64,000 nucleotides of DNA, from positions 3,348,001-3,412,000 of the forward strand of contig NZ_CP014301.1 of assembly GCF_001562255.1 (NCBI RefSeq), written 5' to 3'. Shown one piece after another: positions 26,301 to 35,697 of the stretch. The DNA comes from Bosea sp. PAMC 26642 (lineage in GTDB: Bacteria; Pseudomonadota; Alphaproteobacteria; Rhizobiales; Beijerinckiaceae). The position numbers were made by a program, and so were the translations under genes. A model generated the notes under the pieces. It did no database searches and was not told the origin of the DNA. It saw nothing but the letters and a program-made list of their open reading frames with translations. The number at the start of each line of letters is the position of its first letter. The first letter of the stretch is position 1.

Positions 26301-26702
26301 ATGAAACTATCCGGAGGCTGCAACTGCGGACAGGTCCGCTACGAACTCGACGGCGAGCCTACCCGCGTCGGCATCTGCCACTGCGAGACCTGCCGGAAGA
26401 CGTCCGGCTCGGCCTTCTCCTTCTTCGGAATCTGGCCCAGGGCCGGCGCAACCCTGTCGGGGGAACTCGGATGCTGGCAAAGCCGGGCGGGCGGCGAGCG
26501 CTTCTGCCCGAAATGCGGCTCGTCGCTCTTCTGCTGGGCTGAAGAGTCGGACCAGATCGAGATCAAGCTCGGCACGTTGGACAGCCCGCCCAGTGCGCTG
26601 GTGCCAGCCTATGAACTCTGGACCATCCGCCGCGAGCCGTGGCTGGCGCATCACGAGAGCGCGGAGCAGCACATACGGGATCGCAAGGAGTCCGGCGCCT
26701 GA
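26301..26702 (+). CDS. GFA-family (CENP-V fold) zinc protein
   Basis: A 133-residue protein with the glutathione-dependent formaldehyde-activating fold. Zinc ligands are visible as GGCNCGQVRYE, CHCETCRK and CPKCGS. Members bind zinc and may handle S-hydroxymethyl or glutathione adducts, but most have no proven activity. ATG 26301 is preferred: an in-frame ATG at 26268 would fall almost on the predicted transcription start. An EcfG-type promoter precedes it. Confidence 0.88.
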   Translation: MKLSGGCNCGQVRYELDGEPTRVGICHCETCRKTSGSAFSFFGIWPRAGATLSGELGCWQSRAGGERFCPKCGSSLFCWAEESDQIEIKLGTLDSPPSALVPAYELWTIRREPWLAHHESAEQHIRDRKESGA

Positions 26703-26818
26703 CACCGACCACTCGCGGCCCGGCACCGGAGCACGCGAGCAGCATACTGACTTGCGGCAAGGTCACATTCACGAGCACGGCCCGCTGCGGCTCGCAGCCC
26801 GGCCAGCCCTGACCTCGA

Positions 26819-27466
26819 TCAACCTTCCGGCGGCTTGTTGACCGCCAATTGAGCTTCGAAGGCCCGCTGATAGGCGGGCCGCGCTTCGCCTCGGGCCACA
26901 TAGGCTGAAAGGTTCGGGTACTCGTCCAGCATACGGGACGCTTTCACCCTGAGCAGGACCGACACCATCATCAGGTCGCCCGCACTGAACGGACCATCGA
27001 GCCAATCGGTATCGCCGAGACGACGGGAAAGCTGGTTCAGCCGGTCTCGGACGCGACCTTCGACGAGCGGCAAACGTTGCGCAGACCAGGGCTTGTCGCT
27101 CTCGATGAGCCTGGCGGTTGCAAGTTCAAGGATCGGCGGCTCCACCGTGCTCAGCGCGGCGAATATCCATGTGATCGCCCGCGCCCGGGCATTCGCATCG
27201 TCCGGCAACAGGCCTGCATGACGCTGCGCGATATGGACCACTATCGCCCCGGTCTCGAACAGGGCGAGATCGCCGTCTTCATAGGTCGGAATCTGCCCGA
27301 AAGGATGAAGCGCCAGATGCTCGGGTTCCTTCATCGCCCGGAAGGAGACGAGGCGAACCTCGTAGGGCTGACCGACTTCCTCGAGCGCCCAGCGGACGCG
27401 CGTGTCGCGTGCCAGCCCCTTGCCGCCATCGGGCGACCGCTCGAACGCAGTGATGGTGATGGTCAT
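26819..27466 (-). CDS. glutathione S-transferase family protein
   Basis: A 215-residue protein with a thioredoxin-like N-terminal domain (about residues 1-80) and an all-helical C-terminal domain (about 88-205). The glutathione-site signature HPFGQIPTYEDGDLALFETGAI contains the cis-proline and Glu-Thr pair. The substrate cannot be inferred. The ATG at 27466 has AGGAGG eight bases upstream. Convergent with the GFA gene. Confidence 0.9.
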   Translation of the reverse strand: MTITITAFERSPDGGKGLARDTRVRWALEEVGQPYEVRLVSFRAMKEPEHLALHPFGQIPTYEDGDLALFETGAIVVHIAQRHAGLLPDDANARARAITWIFAALSTVEPPILELATARLIESDKPWSAQRLPLVEGRVRDRLNQLSRRLGDTDWLDGPFSAGDLMMVSVLLRVKASRMLDEYPNLSAYVARGEARPAYQRAFEAQLAVNKPPEG

Positions 27467-27612
27467 CGGAGGTTCCTCCTTGGCCAAAATCATGGGATGC
27501 GGGCTCGCGAGCCGTCAAGGCAAAGTCACGGGAGTTGAGGACGGCTCCGTTCCATATCCGGCTCGTCCGCATGGAGCCCTTGTCTTCGACCTCAGTCAGT
27601 GATGGCTGACCT

Positions 27613-28563
27613 TCAATTCTTCCGCTCAGCCGCGAACCGCGCCGCCGCACGCAGCATATCGGCCTCCGGGCCGAAACCGGCCAGCGCCGCGACCGCCTCG
27701 CCGCTCAGACGGTCGCGCTCCTGCTTGGCACCGACGAGACCGAGCGCCGCGATCAGCGTCCCCTTGCCCTTGCCCTCGTCCTTCGCCGTCGCCTTGCCGA
27801 GTTCCTCGGGCGTGGCCTCCACGTCGAGAATATCGTCTGCGACCTGAAAGGCCGCGCCGAGCGCTACCCCGTAGCGCCGCAACGCGTTCAACTGTGCGTC
27901 ATCCGCCCCACCGAGCAGGGCCCCGATCTCGACGCTCGCCGCCAGCAGCGCACCGGTCTTCATCGCCTGCAGGCGCCGGATCTCGACCTCGGCCAGCGGC
28001 TGCGGCACGTCGCCGTCGAACCGCCCCTCGGCCGCGAGATCGAGCATCTGGCCCCCCGTCATCCCGCCGAGCCCGGCGGCGCGCGCCAGCGCCAGCACCA
28101 GCGCCGAGCGGATCTCGCCGGAAGGATGCGTTGCGGCGTCCGCCATGACGCCGAAGGCCAACGTCAGAAGGCTGTCGCCGGCAAGGATCGCGCTCGCCTC
28201 GTCGAAGGCCTTGTGCACGGTCGGCCGACCGCGGCGCGTATCGTCATCGTCCATCGCCGGCAGGTCGTCATGCACCAGCGAATAGCAATGGACGAGTTCG
28301 ACCGCCGCTCCAGCACGCAGCGCCTGGTCCAGATCAGCCCCGAACAACCGCGCCGTCTCGACCGTCAGGAAAGGCCGTAGCCGCTTTCCGCCACCGAGCG
28401 CGCCATGACGCATCGCCGCCAGCAGTCGCTCTGGCCGTGCGATTTCGCCCTGGGCCGCTTTCGGCGATAAGAGATTGTCGAGCAGCCGCTCGACCCGTTC
28501 GGCAGTCAGCACCAGTCGCGCGGCAAGGCCGTCGGCGCTGGCATCGGGCGGGACGGAACTCAT
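27613..28563 (-). CDS. ispA: farnesyl diphosphate synthase (polyprenyl synthetase)
   Basis: A 316-residue isoprenoid chain-elongation enzyme that condenses isopentenyl diphosphate with dimethylallyl and geranyl diphosphate. GGGKRLRP, the first aspartate-rich motif DDLPAMDDDD and the second motif FQVADDILD are intact. The arrangement of residues before the first motif (CYSLVHDD) fits a C15 product, but C20 cannot be excluded. Start ATG 28563 precedes the family residues by about 20 positions. Divergent from mtgA with only 76 bases between starts. Confidence 0.92.
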   Translation of the reverse strand: MSSVPPDASADGLAARLVLTAERVERLLDNLLSPKAAQGEIARPERLLAAMRHGALGGGKRLRPFLTVETARLFGADLDQALRAGAAVELVHCYSLVHDDLPAMDDDDTRRGRPTVHKAFDEASAILAGDSLLTLAFGVMADAATHPSGEIRSALVLALARAAGLGGMTGGQMLDLAAEGRFDGDVPQPLAEVEIRRLQAMKTGALLAASVEIGALLGGADDAQLNALRRYGVALGAAFQVADDILDVEATPEELGKATAKDEGKGKGTLIAALGLVGAKQERDRLSGEAVAALAGFGPEADMLRAAARFAAERKN

Positions 28564-28639
28564 GGATGGGTCTCGCGTTCGCTGGCTTCGCGGGGCTTGC
28601 CGGAGCGCGGCGGGATCGTCAAGCCGACGGGGGGATGGC

Positions 28640-29350
28640 ATGGCCATGAGCGAGGCGGGTACGAGGACGCGGCGGGGCATCGTCGCTCGGACGCTGGGAT
28701 GGCTTGTCTTCCTCGCTTTCGGCATCCTCGCCGCCCTGCTGCTGGCGCTGGTCCTGTTCCGGTTCGTGCCCGTGCCATCGACGCTGATGCTGGGCCGCTG
28801 GCTCACGCTGCAGCCCGTCGAAAGGCAATGGGTGCCGCTGACCCAGATCTCGCCGGCCCTGATCCGAGCGGTGATCGCGGCCGAGGACCAGCGTTTCTGC
28901 AGCCATGCCGGCGTCGACTGGGTCGAGCTCAACACGGTCATGGAAGACGAGGACGGGCCGAGCCGCGGTGCCTCGACCCTGACGATGCAGACAGCCAAGA
29001 ACGTCTTCCTCTGGCCCGGCCGCTCCTATGTCCGAAAGGCGCTCGAAATCCCGCTCGCCATGGCGATCGATTTCGCCTGGCCCAAGCCCCGAATCATCGA
29101 GGTCTATCTCAACGTCGCCGAATGGGGCGATGGCCTGTTCGGCGCCGAGGCCGCGGCCCAGCGCTATTTCAGGAAGCCCGCGGCCCGGCTGAACGCGTCG
29201 GAGGCGGCAAGGCTCGCCGGCGCGCTGCCCAACCCGATCGCCCGCGACCCCGCCCGCCCCAGCCGCGGCCTGCAATCGGCGGCCGGCCGCGTGCAGCGCC
29301 GCGTCGGCCAGTTGGGACCGCTCGGCGACTGCGCCGTGCCTGTCGGGTAG
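28640..29350 (+). CDS. mtgA: monofunctional biosynthetic peptidoglycan transglycosylase
   Basis: A 236-residue membrane-anchored glycosyltransferase (family 51) that polymerises lipid II. One transmembrane helix (about residues 17-42) is followed by the catalytic motifs AAEDQRFCSHAGVDW with the catalytic Glu, GASTLTMQTAKNVFLWPGRSYVRKALE and EVYLNVAEWGDGLFGAE. The ATG at 28640 lies five to six bases after GGGGG; a second ATG at 28646 is possible. No transpeptidase domain. Confidence 0.93.
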   Translation: MAMSEAGTRTRRGIVARTLGWLVFLAFGILAALLLALVLFRFVPVPSTLMLGRWLTLQPVERQWVPLTQISPALIRAVIAAEDQRFCSHAGVDWVELNTVMEDEDGPSRGASTLTMQTAKNVFLWPGRSYVRKALEIPLAMAIDFAWPKPRIIEVYLNVAEWGDGLFGAEAAAQRYFRKPAARLNASEAARLAGALPNPIARDPARPSRGLQSAAGRVQRRVGQLGPLGDCAVPVG

Positions 29351-29485
29351 AAAGTTGTCGACTAGGTACTAGCCATCCCGCGCCACAGCGTGTATGGGCA
29401 ACGCCTCACGAGATTGATCCGTCGTCGTGGCGGTTGCGCGGCCCTGGGCTCAGCGCTTCCGGGCGGCGGCACGATGGAGAGTATA

Positions 29486-29671
29486 ATGGCCGTTCCGAAG
29501 AGAAAGACGTCGCCGTCGAAGCGTGGCATGCGCCGCTCCGCCGACGCGCTGAAGCAGCCCACCTATATCGAAGACAAGAACTCCGGCGAACTGCGCCGTC
29601 CGCACCATGTCGACCTCAAGTCGGGCATGTATCGCGGCCGCCAGGTGCTGAAGGCCAAGACCGAGGCCTGA
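29486..29671 (+). CDS. rpmF: 50S ribosomal protein bL32
   Basis: A 61-residue basic ribosomal protein starting [21 protein letters not shown] and continuing [16 protein letters not shown], the alphaproteobacterial L32 form without zinc cysteines. GGAGAG lies five bases before the ATG. It is followed by a strong terminator. Confidence 0.97.
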   Translation: MAVPKRKTSPSKRGMRRSADALKQPTYIEDKNSGELRRPHHVDLKSGMYRGRQVLKAKTEA

Positions 29672-29714
29672 GTGCCGTTCGGCCCGGTGGGCCGACCTCT
29701 GACGCTTGTGAACC

Positions 29715-29743
29715 AAGCCGGCCGCAAGGCCGGCTTTCTTTTT
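29715..29743 (+). terminator. Rho-independent terminator of rpmF
   Basis: AAGCCGGCC (29715-29723) and GGCCGGCTT (29728-29736) form a perfect nine-pair stem with a GCAA tetraloop, followed by TCTTTTT. Confidence 0.9.
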
Positions 29744-29745
29744 GG

Positions 29746-29934
29746 CTAGATCGCCGAACGATGGAGTCTCAGGGCATTGGCCGCCATGGCAGCCCGGTAG
29801 TGCCGAGCCGCTTCCCGCGGCGTCTCCAGCGCCCGCCTTGCGAACGGGCCGATTTCGGCCTGGCTCGCGGCCGCCTGAAGCAGCAGGATCGCGGCACCCG
29901 GCGCGAAAATCTCGGTCTTCTGGCCGTCGCTCAT
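29746..29934 (-). CDS. 62-residue hypothetical protein
   Basis: A small helical protein, MSDGQKTEIFAPGAAILLLQ at the start and ending in a basic helix (ARHYRAAMAANALRLHRSAI). The frame is open upstream to 30069. From 29934 on, third codon positions are mostly G or C; before it they are not. GGAG also lies eight bases before the ATG at 29934. A CtrA-type box lies about 60 bases upstream. No family is recognised. Its gene ends next to the rpmF terminator. Confidence 0.6.
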   Translation of the reverse strand: MSDGQKTEIFAPGAAILLLQAAASQAEIGPFARRALETPREAARHYRAAMAANALRLHRSAI

Positions 29935-29993
29935 GTCCCGCTCCGAAACATCTGAGAGTTCTCGGAGCTGAATGTGCAAAGCCGCGACCAAGC

Positions 29994-30008
29994 TTAACGG
30001 GACGTTAA
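29994..30008. promoter_or_regulatory. CtrA-type binding site (TTAA-N7-TTAA)
   Basis: TTAACGGGACGTTAA is an exact match to the full CtrA box TTAA-N7-TTAA. It is also the centre of a perfect inverted repeat CTTAACG-GGA-CGTTAAG (29993-30009). It sits between the divergent 62-residue gene and the PAS/GGDEF/EAL gene, so it could control either or both. Confidence 0.6.
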
Positions 30009-30109
30009 GGCCGATTCCTGCATCATTCGGAGACATTTCCTGAACCGTCCAGCCAGGACGACGCGACATGCATCATGCCGCGCGGCCTGGCCCTTGAGGC
30101 TCACGCACG

Positions 30110-31801
30110 ATGCCCGCGCCGTCGATTCTCAGCCCTCGTGACGGTAGCAACATCGACCCGCGCAGCCTGCTCTCTTCGATCGGCGAAGTGGTCTACAGCT
30201 GGGATATCCACAGCGACGGCCTGCAATGGGGTCCCAACGCCGGCGACGTTCTGGGCAGGATTCCGGAGGCCGCGCTGAATCGTGGCCTCGCCTTCGCCGG
30301 CCTGGTCGAGCCCGGCAGCGGCCGCAGCCGCTATGACGCGATCGTCTCCTCCGGCGGCCACGACCATGGCGACGGCGTCGTCTATCGCACCCGCTACGCC
30401 GCCGATCTGGCCGGACGCAAGATGTGGATCGAGGACGCCGGCCGCTGGTTCGCAGGGGCCGATGGCCGCCCCGCCACGGCGCGCGGCGTGCTTCGCCTCG
30501 AACGACAGGTCAGGGACGGCGAACTCGGCGCCGCCGGCAACGATGTCTGCGACCGCACCGCCCTGATCGAGCGCCTTGAGCAGACCCTCGGTGAGCATCT
30601 GCCGGCGGAGCGCATCATCGTCGTGCTGATCGCCGCGATCGACGAACTGACCCGCCTCAACGACGATTTCGGCCATGAGGCGACCGACGAGATCATCACC
30701 GAGGTCCAGGACCGGCTGCGCTCCGTGATGCGCCGGCGCGACCATCTCATCCGCTATTCGAGCAATCGCTTCGCGATCCTGCTCACCGGCTGCCCGCAGA
30801 ACCAGGTCGAGATGGCAGCGCGCCGCTTCAGCAAGGCCGTGGGCCAGACCGCTATCGAGACGGGACGCGGCATCGCGCTCGTGAGCCTGCGCATCGGCGC
30901 CGCCGTCGCCCCCGAGTTCTCGACACAGGCCGGCGCACTGATCGCGGGCGCCGAGAACGCGCTCGCCGGCGCCAAGGCCGGTGCCAGCGACACGGCCGTC
31001 ATCGCCCGCCGCCGCCAGGGGCGCGAGACCAGGGCCGACGAGCCCTCGCTCGACGTCCAGGCCGTCGCCGCGCTGAACGAACGTCGCGTCCGGCTCGCCT
31101 TGCAGCCCATCGTCGATGCAGGAACGCGCCAGGTCGCCTTCCAGGAGGCGCTGCTGCGTGTCGGCCATGGCATGGATGGCCCGTTCTTCGCCACGGCCGA
31201 ACTCATCCCGCTGCTGGAACGGCGAGGGCTCGTGCGGCTGTTCGACCATCGCGTGCTCGAACTGGCCACCGAATTCCTGGCTGCCGACCCGCGCCTGACG
31301 CTCTCGATCAACGTCTCTCCACGGTCGCTGATCGATCCGGAATGGCTCGATGCCTTTCTGGGTTGCACGCGCGCCGCCCCGGGCATGTCCGAGCGGCTGA
31401 TCGTCGAGGTCACCGAGACCGCGACCATCGCCGACCCGGCGCGCATGGCTGGCATCCTGAAGCAGATCAAGGATCGCGGCGCGCGCATCGCGATCGACGA
31501 TTTCGGCGCCGGCCACACCTCGCTGCGGCACCTGCGGGCTTTCCCGATCGATATCCTGAAGCTCGACGGCGCCTTCACCCAGAACCTGCGGCGCTCGACC
31601 GACGACCGCTTCTATGTCCGCACCCTGATCGAACTGGCGCGCCACCTTGCCGTCGACACGGTCGCCGAATGGGTCGATGACGAACTCCAGGCAACGATGC
31701 TGTGCGACTGGGGCGTGACCTATCTGCAGGGCCACCTCGTCGGCAGGGCGGAACTCCCGCAGCGGGGCGACGCCTCGGCCCTTCTTCACGCCACCGGCTG
31801 A
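30110..31801 (+). CDS. PAS / degenerate GGDEF / EAL cyclic-di-GMP protein
   Basis: A 563-residue soluble protein. A PAS-like domain (about residues 18-130) is followed by a GGDEF fold whose active-site loop reads YSSNRFAIL (about 215-222), so cyclase activity is not expected. The EAL domain (about 325-555) keeps EALLR, INVSPRS, EVTET, IDDFGAG, the catalytic lysine in LKLDG, the AEWVDD glutamate and LQGHLVGRA. It should therefore hydrolyse cyclic di-GMP, perhaps with GTP regulation through the dead GGDEF domain. The ribosome site (GAGG, 12 bases upstream) is weak. A CtrA-type box about 100 bases before the start suggests cell-cycle or motility control. Confidence 0.9.
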   Translation: MPAPSILSPRDGSNIDPRSLLSSIGEVVYSWDIHSDGLQWGPNAGDVLGRIPEAALNRGLAFAGLVEPGSGRSRYDAIVSSGGHDHGDGVVYRTRYAADLAGRKMWIEDAGRWFAGADGRPATARGVLRLERQVRDGELGAAGNDVCDRTALIERLEQTLGEHLPAERIIVVLIAAIDELTRLNDDFGHEATDEIITEVQDRLRSVMRRRDHLIRYSSNRFAILLTGCPQNQVEMAARRFSKAVGQTAIETGRGIALVSLRIGAAVAPEFSTQAGALIAGAENALAGAKAGASDTAVIARRRQGRETRADEPSLDVQAVAALNERRVRLALQPIVDAGTRQVAFQEALLRVGHGMDGPFFATAELIPLLERRGLVRLFDHRVLELATEFLAADPRLTLSINVSPRSLIDPEWLDAFLGCTRAAPGMSERLIVEVTETATIADPARMAGILKQIKDRGARIAIDDFGAGHTSLRHLRAFPIDILKLDGAFTQNLRRSTDDRFYVRTLIELARHLAVDTVAEWVDDELQATMLCDWGVTYLQGHLVGRAELPQRGDASALLHATG

Positions 31802-31816
31802 CGCGCCCTCAGGCCG

Positions 31817-32416
31817 TCACTTGCCCTTCGCCAGATTGTCCAGCCGCTCGCGCATCTCGCTGAGCTCGCGCTTCATGTCGACCAGTTCGTCGGACTTGGC
31901 CGCGCCGGGCGCCGCCGCCTCCTCCTTGGCCTTGGCCGCGGCGCTGGCGGCGGCGAAGGGATTGAACACCCTGAACGCCTCGGTGAAGATCGCCATATTC
32001 GCGCGCGTCTGCGCCTGCATGGCATCGAGCGCCCCGCCACCGAAGCCACCGCCGGTGAAGGCCTTGGTCATCTGTTCGCGGAACTGGCCCTGGTCCTTGG
32101 TCAGATTGTCCATCGAGAATTCGAGATAGCGCGGCACCAGCGCCTGCATGCTGTCGCCGTAGAAGCGGATCAGCTGTCGCAGGAACGCGATCGGCAAAAG
32201 ATTCTGCCCGTCCTTCGCCTCTTCGTCGAAAATGATCTGGGCCAGCACGGAGCGGGTGATGTCGTCGCCGGACTTGGCGTCGTAGACGACGAAATCCTCG
32301 CCGCCGCGCACGAGCCCGGCCAAGTCCTCCAGCGTCACATAGGAGCTGGTGCCGGTGTGATAGAGGCGCCGGTTCGCATATTTCTTGATGACGGTCGGTT
32401 CTTTGTCGCTGGCCAT
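31817..32416 (-). CDS. phaR: polyhydroxyalkanoate synthesis repressor
   Basis: A 199-residue DNA-binding protein. The N-terminal PHB/PHA accumulation regulator domain is distinctive: IKKYANRRLYHTGTSSYVTLEDL and a second motif in VLAQIIFDEEAKDGQNLLP. The C-terminus is an alanine-rich linker and a coiled coil (about 175-197). PhaR binds both PHB granules and promoters, releasing phasin and pha genes when polymer forms. AGGA lies five bases before the ATG. Divergent from phaA, which it may regulate. Confidence 0.94.
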   Translation of the reverse strand: MASDKEPTVIKKYANRRLYHTGTSSYVTLEDLAGLVRGGEDFVVYDAKSGDDITRSVLAQIIFDEEAKDGQNLLPIAFLRQLIRFYGDSMQALVPRYLEFSMDNLTKDQGQFREQMTKAFTGGGFGGGALDAMQAQTRANMAIFTEAFRVFNPFAAASAAAKAKEEAAAPGAAKSDELVDMKRELSEMRERLDNLAKGK

Positions 32417-32523
32417 CAGAATCCTGCATCACGTTGGCTCGCGCCCTGCCGCGAAACACGCACGACGGCAAAACGGAACGATCTCGATGGCTGACGATAG
32501 CCGCTCAGGGGCCTGCCGCAAGT

Positions 32524-32546
32524 TTTTTGAGCGTGCAGCGCAAAAA
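32524..32546. promoter_or_regulatory. imperfect palindrome in the phaR-phaA intergenic region
   Basis: TTTTTGAGC and GCGCAAAAA flank GTGCA: nine-base arms with one mismatch. It contains a TGC-rich core like reported PhaR sites, but no confirmed consensus was matched. The rest of the 312-base region (32417-32728) holds TTGACA at 32627-32632, a possible -35 box for phaA. Confidence 0.4.
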
Positions 32547-32728
32547 CAAGACTAAAGCATGACAATCTGCCCAGCGGCGCGGCATTCGATAGGGCCCGCG
32601 CCGCGTCGATGGGCAGCTCCACGTCTTTGACATCACTTGACGCGGCTGCGGTGTCCTTTGAAGGTAAGCTCCGAACAGGCGTTCCGGCGCGAGAGCGGAA
32701 CAGCCGACAACAGCGAGGAACTCTCCCC

Positions 32729-33910
<1,182 letters not shown>

Positions 33911-33913
33911 GGC

Positions 33914-34129
33914 ATGGCGCGGCAGACGACGCTCTACCGCTATCTCACCGGACCCGATGACGCCGCGTTCTGTCATCGGGTCTCTGAGGCACTGAGCAAG
34001 GGCTGGGTGCTCTACGGGCACCCGACCCTGACCTTCGACGCAAAGGAACAGCGCGTCGTCTGCGGCCAGGCGATCATCAAGGATGTGGACGGGCCGTATG
34101 CGCCCGACATGAAGCTATCAGAACAATAG
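33914..34129 (+). CDS. DUF1737 domain protein
   Basis: A 71-residue protein with the DUF1737 pattern LYRYLTGPDDAAFCHRVSEA, LSKGWVLYGHPTLTFD and RVVCGQAIIKDV. The function is unknown. It sits between phaA (three bases) and phaB (35 bases), so it is probably part of the PHB operon; the placement suggests a link to that pathway but is not proof. Confidence 0.85.
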   Translation: MARQTTLYRYLTGPDDAAFCHRVSEALSKGWVLYGHPTLTFDAKEQRVVCGQAIIKDVDGPYAPDMKLSEQ

Positions 34130-34164
34130 TGCAGCGCTGAGACTGCCATTGAGGAGGGACGGAC

Positions 34165-34887
34165 ATGACGAAGGTGGCACTGGTCACAGGGGGAACGCGC
34201 GGCATCGGCGCGGCGATCAGCCGGGCGCTGCAGGACGCCGGCCATACGGTCGGGGCGAGCTATCACAGCGATGACGAGGCGGCTGCGAAGTTTCAGGCCG
34301 AGACCGGCATCGCGGTCTTCAAATGGGATGTGGGCGACTACGACGCCTGCGCCGCCGGCATCGCCAAGGTCGAGGCCGATCTCGGTCCCATCGATATCCT
34401 CGTCAACAATGCCGGCATCACCAAGGACGGCTTCTTTCACAAGATGACCAAAGACCAGTGGTCGGCCGTCATCCGCACCAATCTCGACTCGCTCTTCAAC
34501 ATGACGCGGCCGGTGATCGAGGGTATGCGCGCCCGCGCCTTCGGCCGCATCATCGTGATCTCCTCGATCAACGGCCAGAAGGGCCAGATGGGGCAGGTCA
34601 ACTACTCCGCCGCCAAGGCCGGAGACATCGGCTTCGTCAAGGCTCTGGCACAGGAGAATGCCAACAAGGGCATCACCGTCAACGCGATCACGCCGGGCTA
34701 TATCGGCACCGACATGGTCGCGGCGATGCCCGAGGAAGCCCTCAAGCGCGTGATCGCCGGCATCCCGGTAGGCCGCCTCGGCAAACCGGAGGAGATCGCC
34801 GCGATGGTGGTGTTCCTCGCCTCCGAGCAGGGCGCCTTCGCCACGGGAGCGACCTTTGCCGTCAATGGCGGGCAGTACATGGCCTAG
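34165..34887 (+). CDS. phaB: acetoacetyl-CoA reductase
   Basis: A 240-residue short-chain dehydrogenase that reduces acetoacetyl-CoA to (R)-3-hydroxybutyryl-CoA with NADPH. Cofactor motif TGGTRGIG (8-15), NNAG, and the catalytic Ser and Tyr-x-x-x-Lys (NYSAAKAG, Tyr about 148) are intact. GAGGAGGGA precedes the ATG. With phaA it makes the monomer for PHB synthase, whose gene is not in this window. Confidence 0.95.
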   Translation: MTKVALVTGGTRGIGAAISRALQDAGHTVGASYHSDDEAAAKFQAETGIAVFKWDVGDYDACAAGIAKVEADLGPIDILVNNAGITKDGFFHKMTKDQWSAVIRTNLDSLFNMTRPVIEGMRARAFGRIIVISSINGQKGQMGQVNYSAAKAGDIGFVKALAQENANKGITVNAITPGYIGTDMVAAMPEEALKRVIAGIPVGRLGKPEEIAAMVVFLASEQGAFATGATFAVNGGQYMA

Positions 34888-34914
34888 CCTGCCGGGAACG
34901 GCTAGCAGCAGCGC

Positions 34915-35640
34915 TCAGTTCCGCATCGCCTCGGCGACCAGCGTCGCCGTGGCGGAGGCCCGCCCCTGCGCGCGCCGCTCGCTGTAGCGATCGACCAGAT
35001 ACTCGGCGCGGTCGCGCGTCAGCAGGGTGAACTTCACCAGCTCTTCCATCACGTCGACGACGCGGTCGTAATAGGCCGAGGGCTTCATCCGGTCGGTCTC
35101 GTCGAACTCCTGGAAGGCCTTCGGCACCGAAGACTGATTCGGGATCGTGATCATCCGCATCCAGCGCCCGAGCAGGCGCAGGGTGTTGACCGCATTGAAG
35201 GATTGCGACCCGCCGCTGACCTGCATCACCGCCAGCGTGCGCCCCTGCGTCGGACGCACGCTGCCGATTTCCAGCGGAATCCAGTCGATCTGCGCCTTCA
35301 TCACCGCGGTGATGGCGCCATGACGCTCGGGGCTGCACCACACCTGCCCTTCCGACCAGAGCGAGAGCGCACGCAGTTCCTGCACCTTGGGATGATCTGC
35401 GGCAGTCGCGTCCGGCAGGGGCAACTCGCGCGGGTCGAAGATCGCGACCTCCGCTCCGAACCGTTCGAGAATGCGCGCTGCCTCCTCGACCAAGAGACGG
35501 CTGAAGGAGCGCGTCCGCAGCGAGCCGTAGAGCAGAAGGATGCGCGGCGGATGGCCGGCACGCCGCACCGGCTCGAGCCGGGCCGAATCGGGCGGGTCGA
35601 GGTAGGCACAATCCAGTGCCTGCAGGGTCGAAGAGGTCAT
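34915..35640 (-). CDS. arsH: arsenical resistance flavoprotein ArsH
   Basis: A 241-residue NADPH-dependent FMN reductase. The flavodoxin-like fold binds FMN through [13 protein letters not shown], and the ArsH-specific stretches [20 protein letters not shown] and [21 protein letters not shown] are clear. ArsH oxidises trivalent organoarsenicals and reduces quinones. It is divergent from arsR with 56 bases between starts, so one operator can serve both. Confidence 0.95.
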   Translation of the reverse strand: MTSSTLQALDCAYLDPPDSARLEPVRRAGHPPRILLLYGSLRTRSFSRLLVEEAARILERFGAEVAIFDPRELPLPDATAADHPKVQELRALSLWSEGQVWCSPERHGAITAVMKAQIDWIPLEIGSVRPTQGRTLAVMQVSGGSQSFNAVNTLRLLGRWMRMITIPNQSSVPKAFQEFDETDRMKPSAYYDRVVDVMEELVKFTLLTRDRAEYLVDRYSERRAQGRASATATLVAEAMRN

Positions 35641-35675
35641 GAGGCAATCACTCCGAAAGGGCTTTTATATTTCTT

Positions 35676-35697
35676 TATTTCATATACTATCGAAATA
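35676..35697. promoter_or_regulatory. probable ArsR operator
   Basis: TATTTC (35676-35681) and GAAATA (35692-35697) form a perfect inverted repeat with a ten-base AT-rich spacer in the arsH-arsR gap, one end on the arsR start codon. ArsR-family sites are AT-rich inverted repeats overlapping the promoter. Binding by ArsR would shut both divergent promoters. Confidence 0.6.

Noticed and set aside
27520..27556. EcfG-like boxes (GGAAC then CGTG) on the minus strand before the GST gene
   Set aside because: The spacing is 18 bases and the -10 box is off by one; too weak to list.
30037..30069. Longer form of the 62-residue gene starting at 30069 or 30036
   Set aside because: Codons before 29934 do not show the G/C third-position bias of this genome, and the CtrA box lies in that stretch. 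The start at 29934 has a ribosome site.
34900..34930. GGAAC and AGTT at the 3' end of phaB and arsH
   Set aside because: It lies between two convergent gene ends with no start downstream, so it is a chance match.
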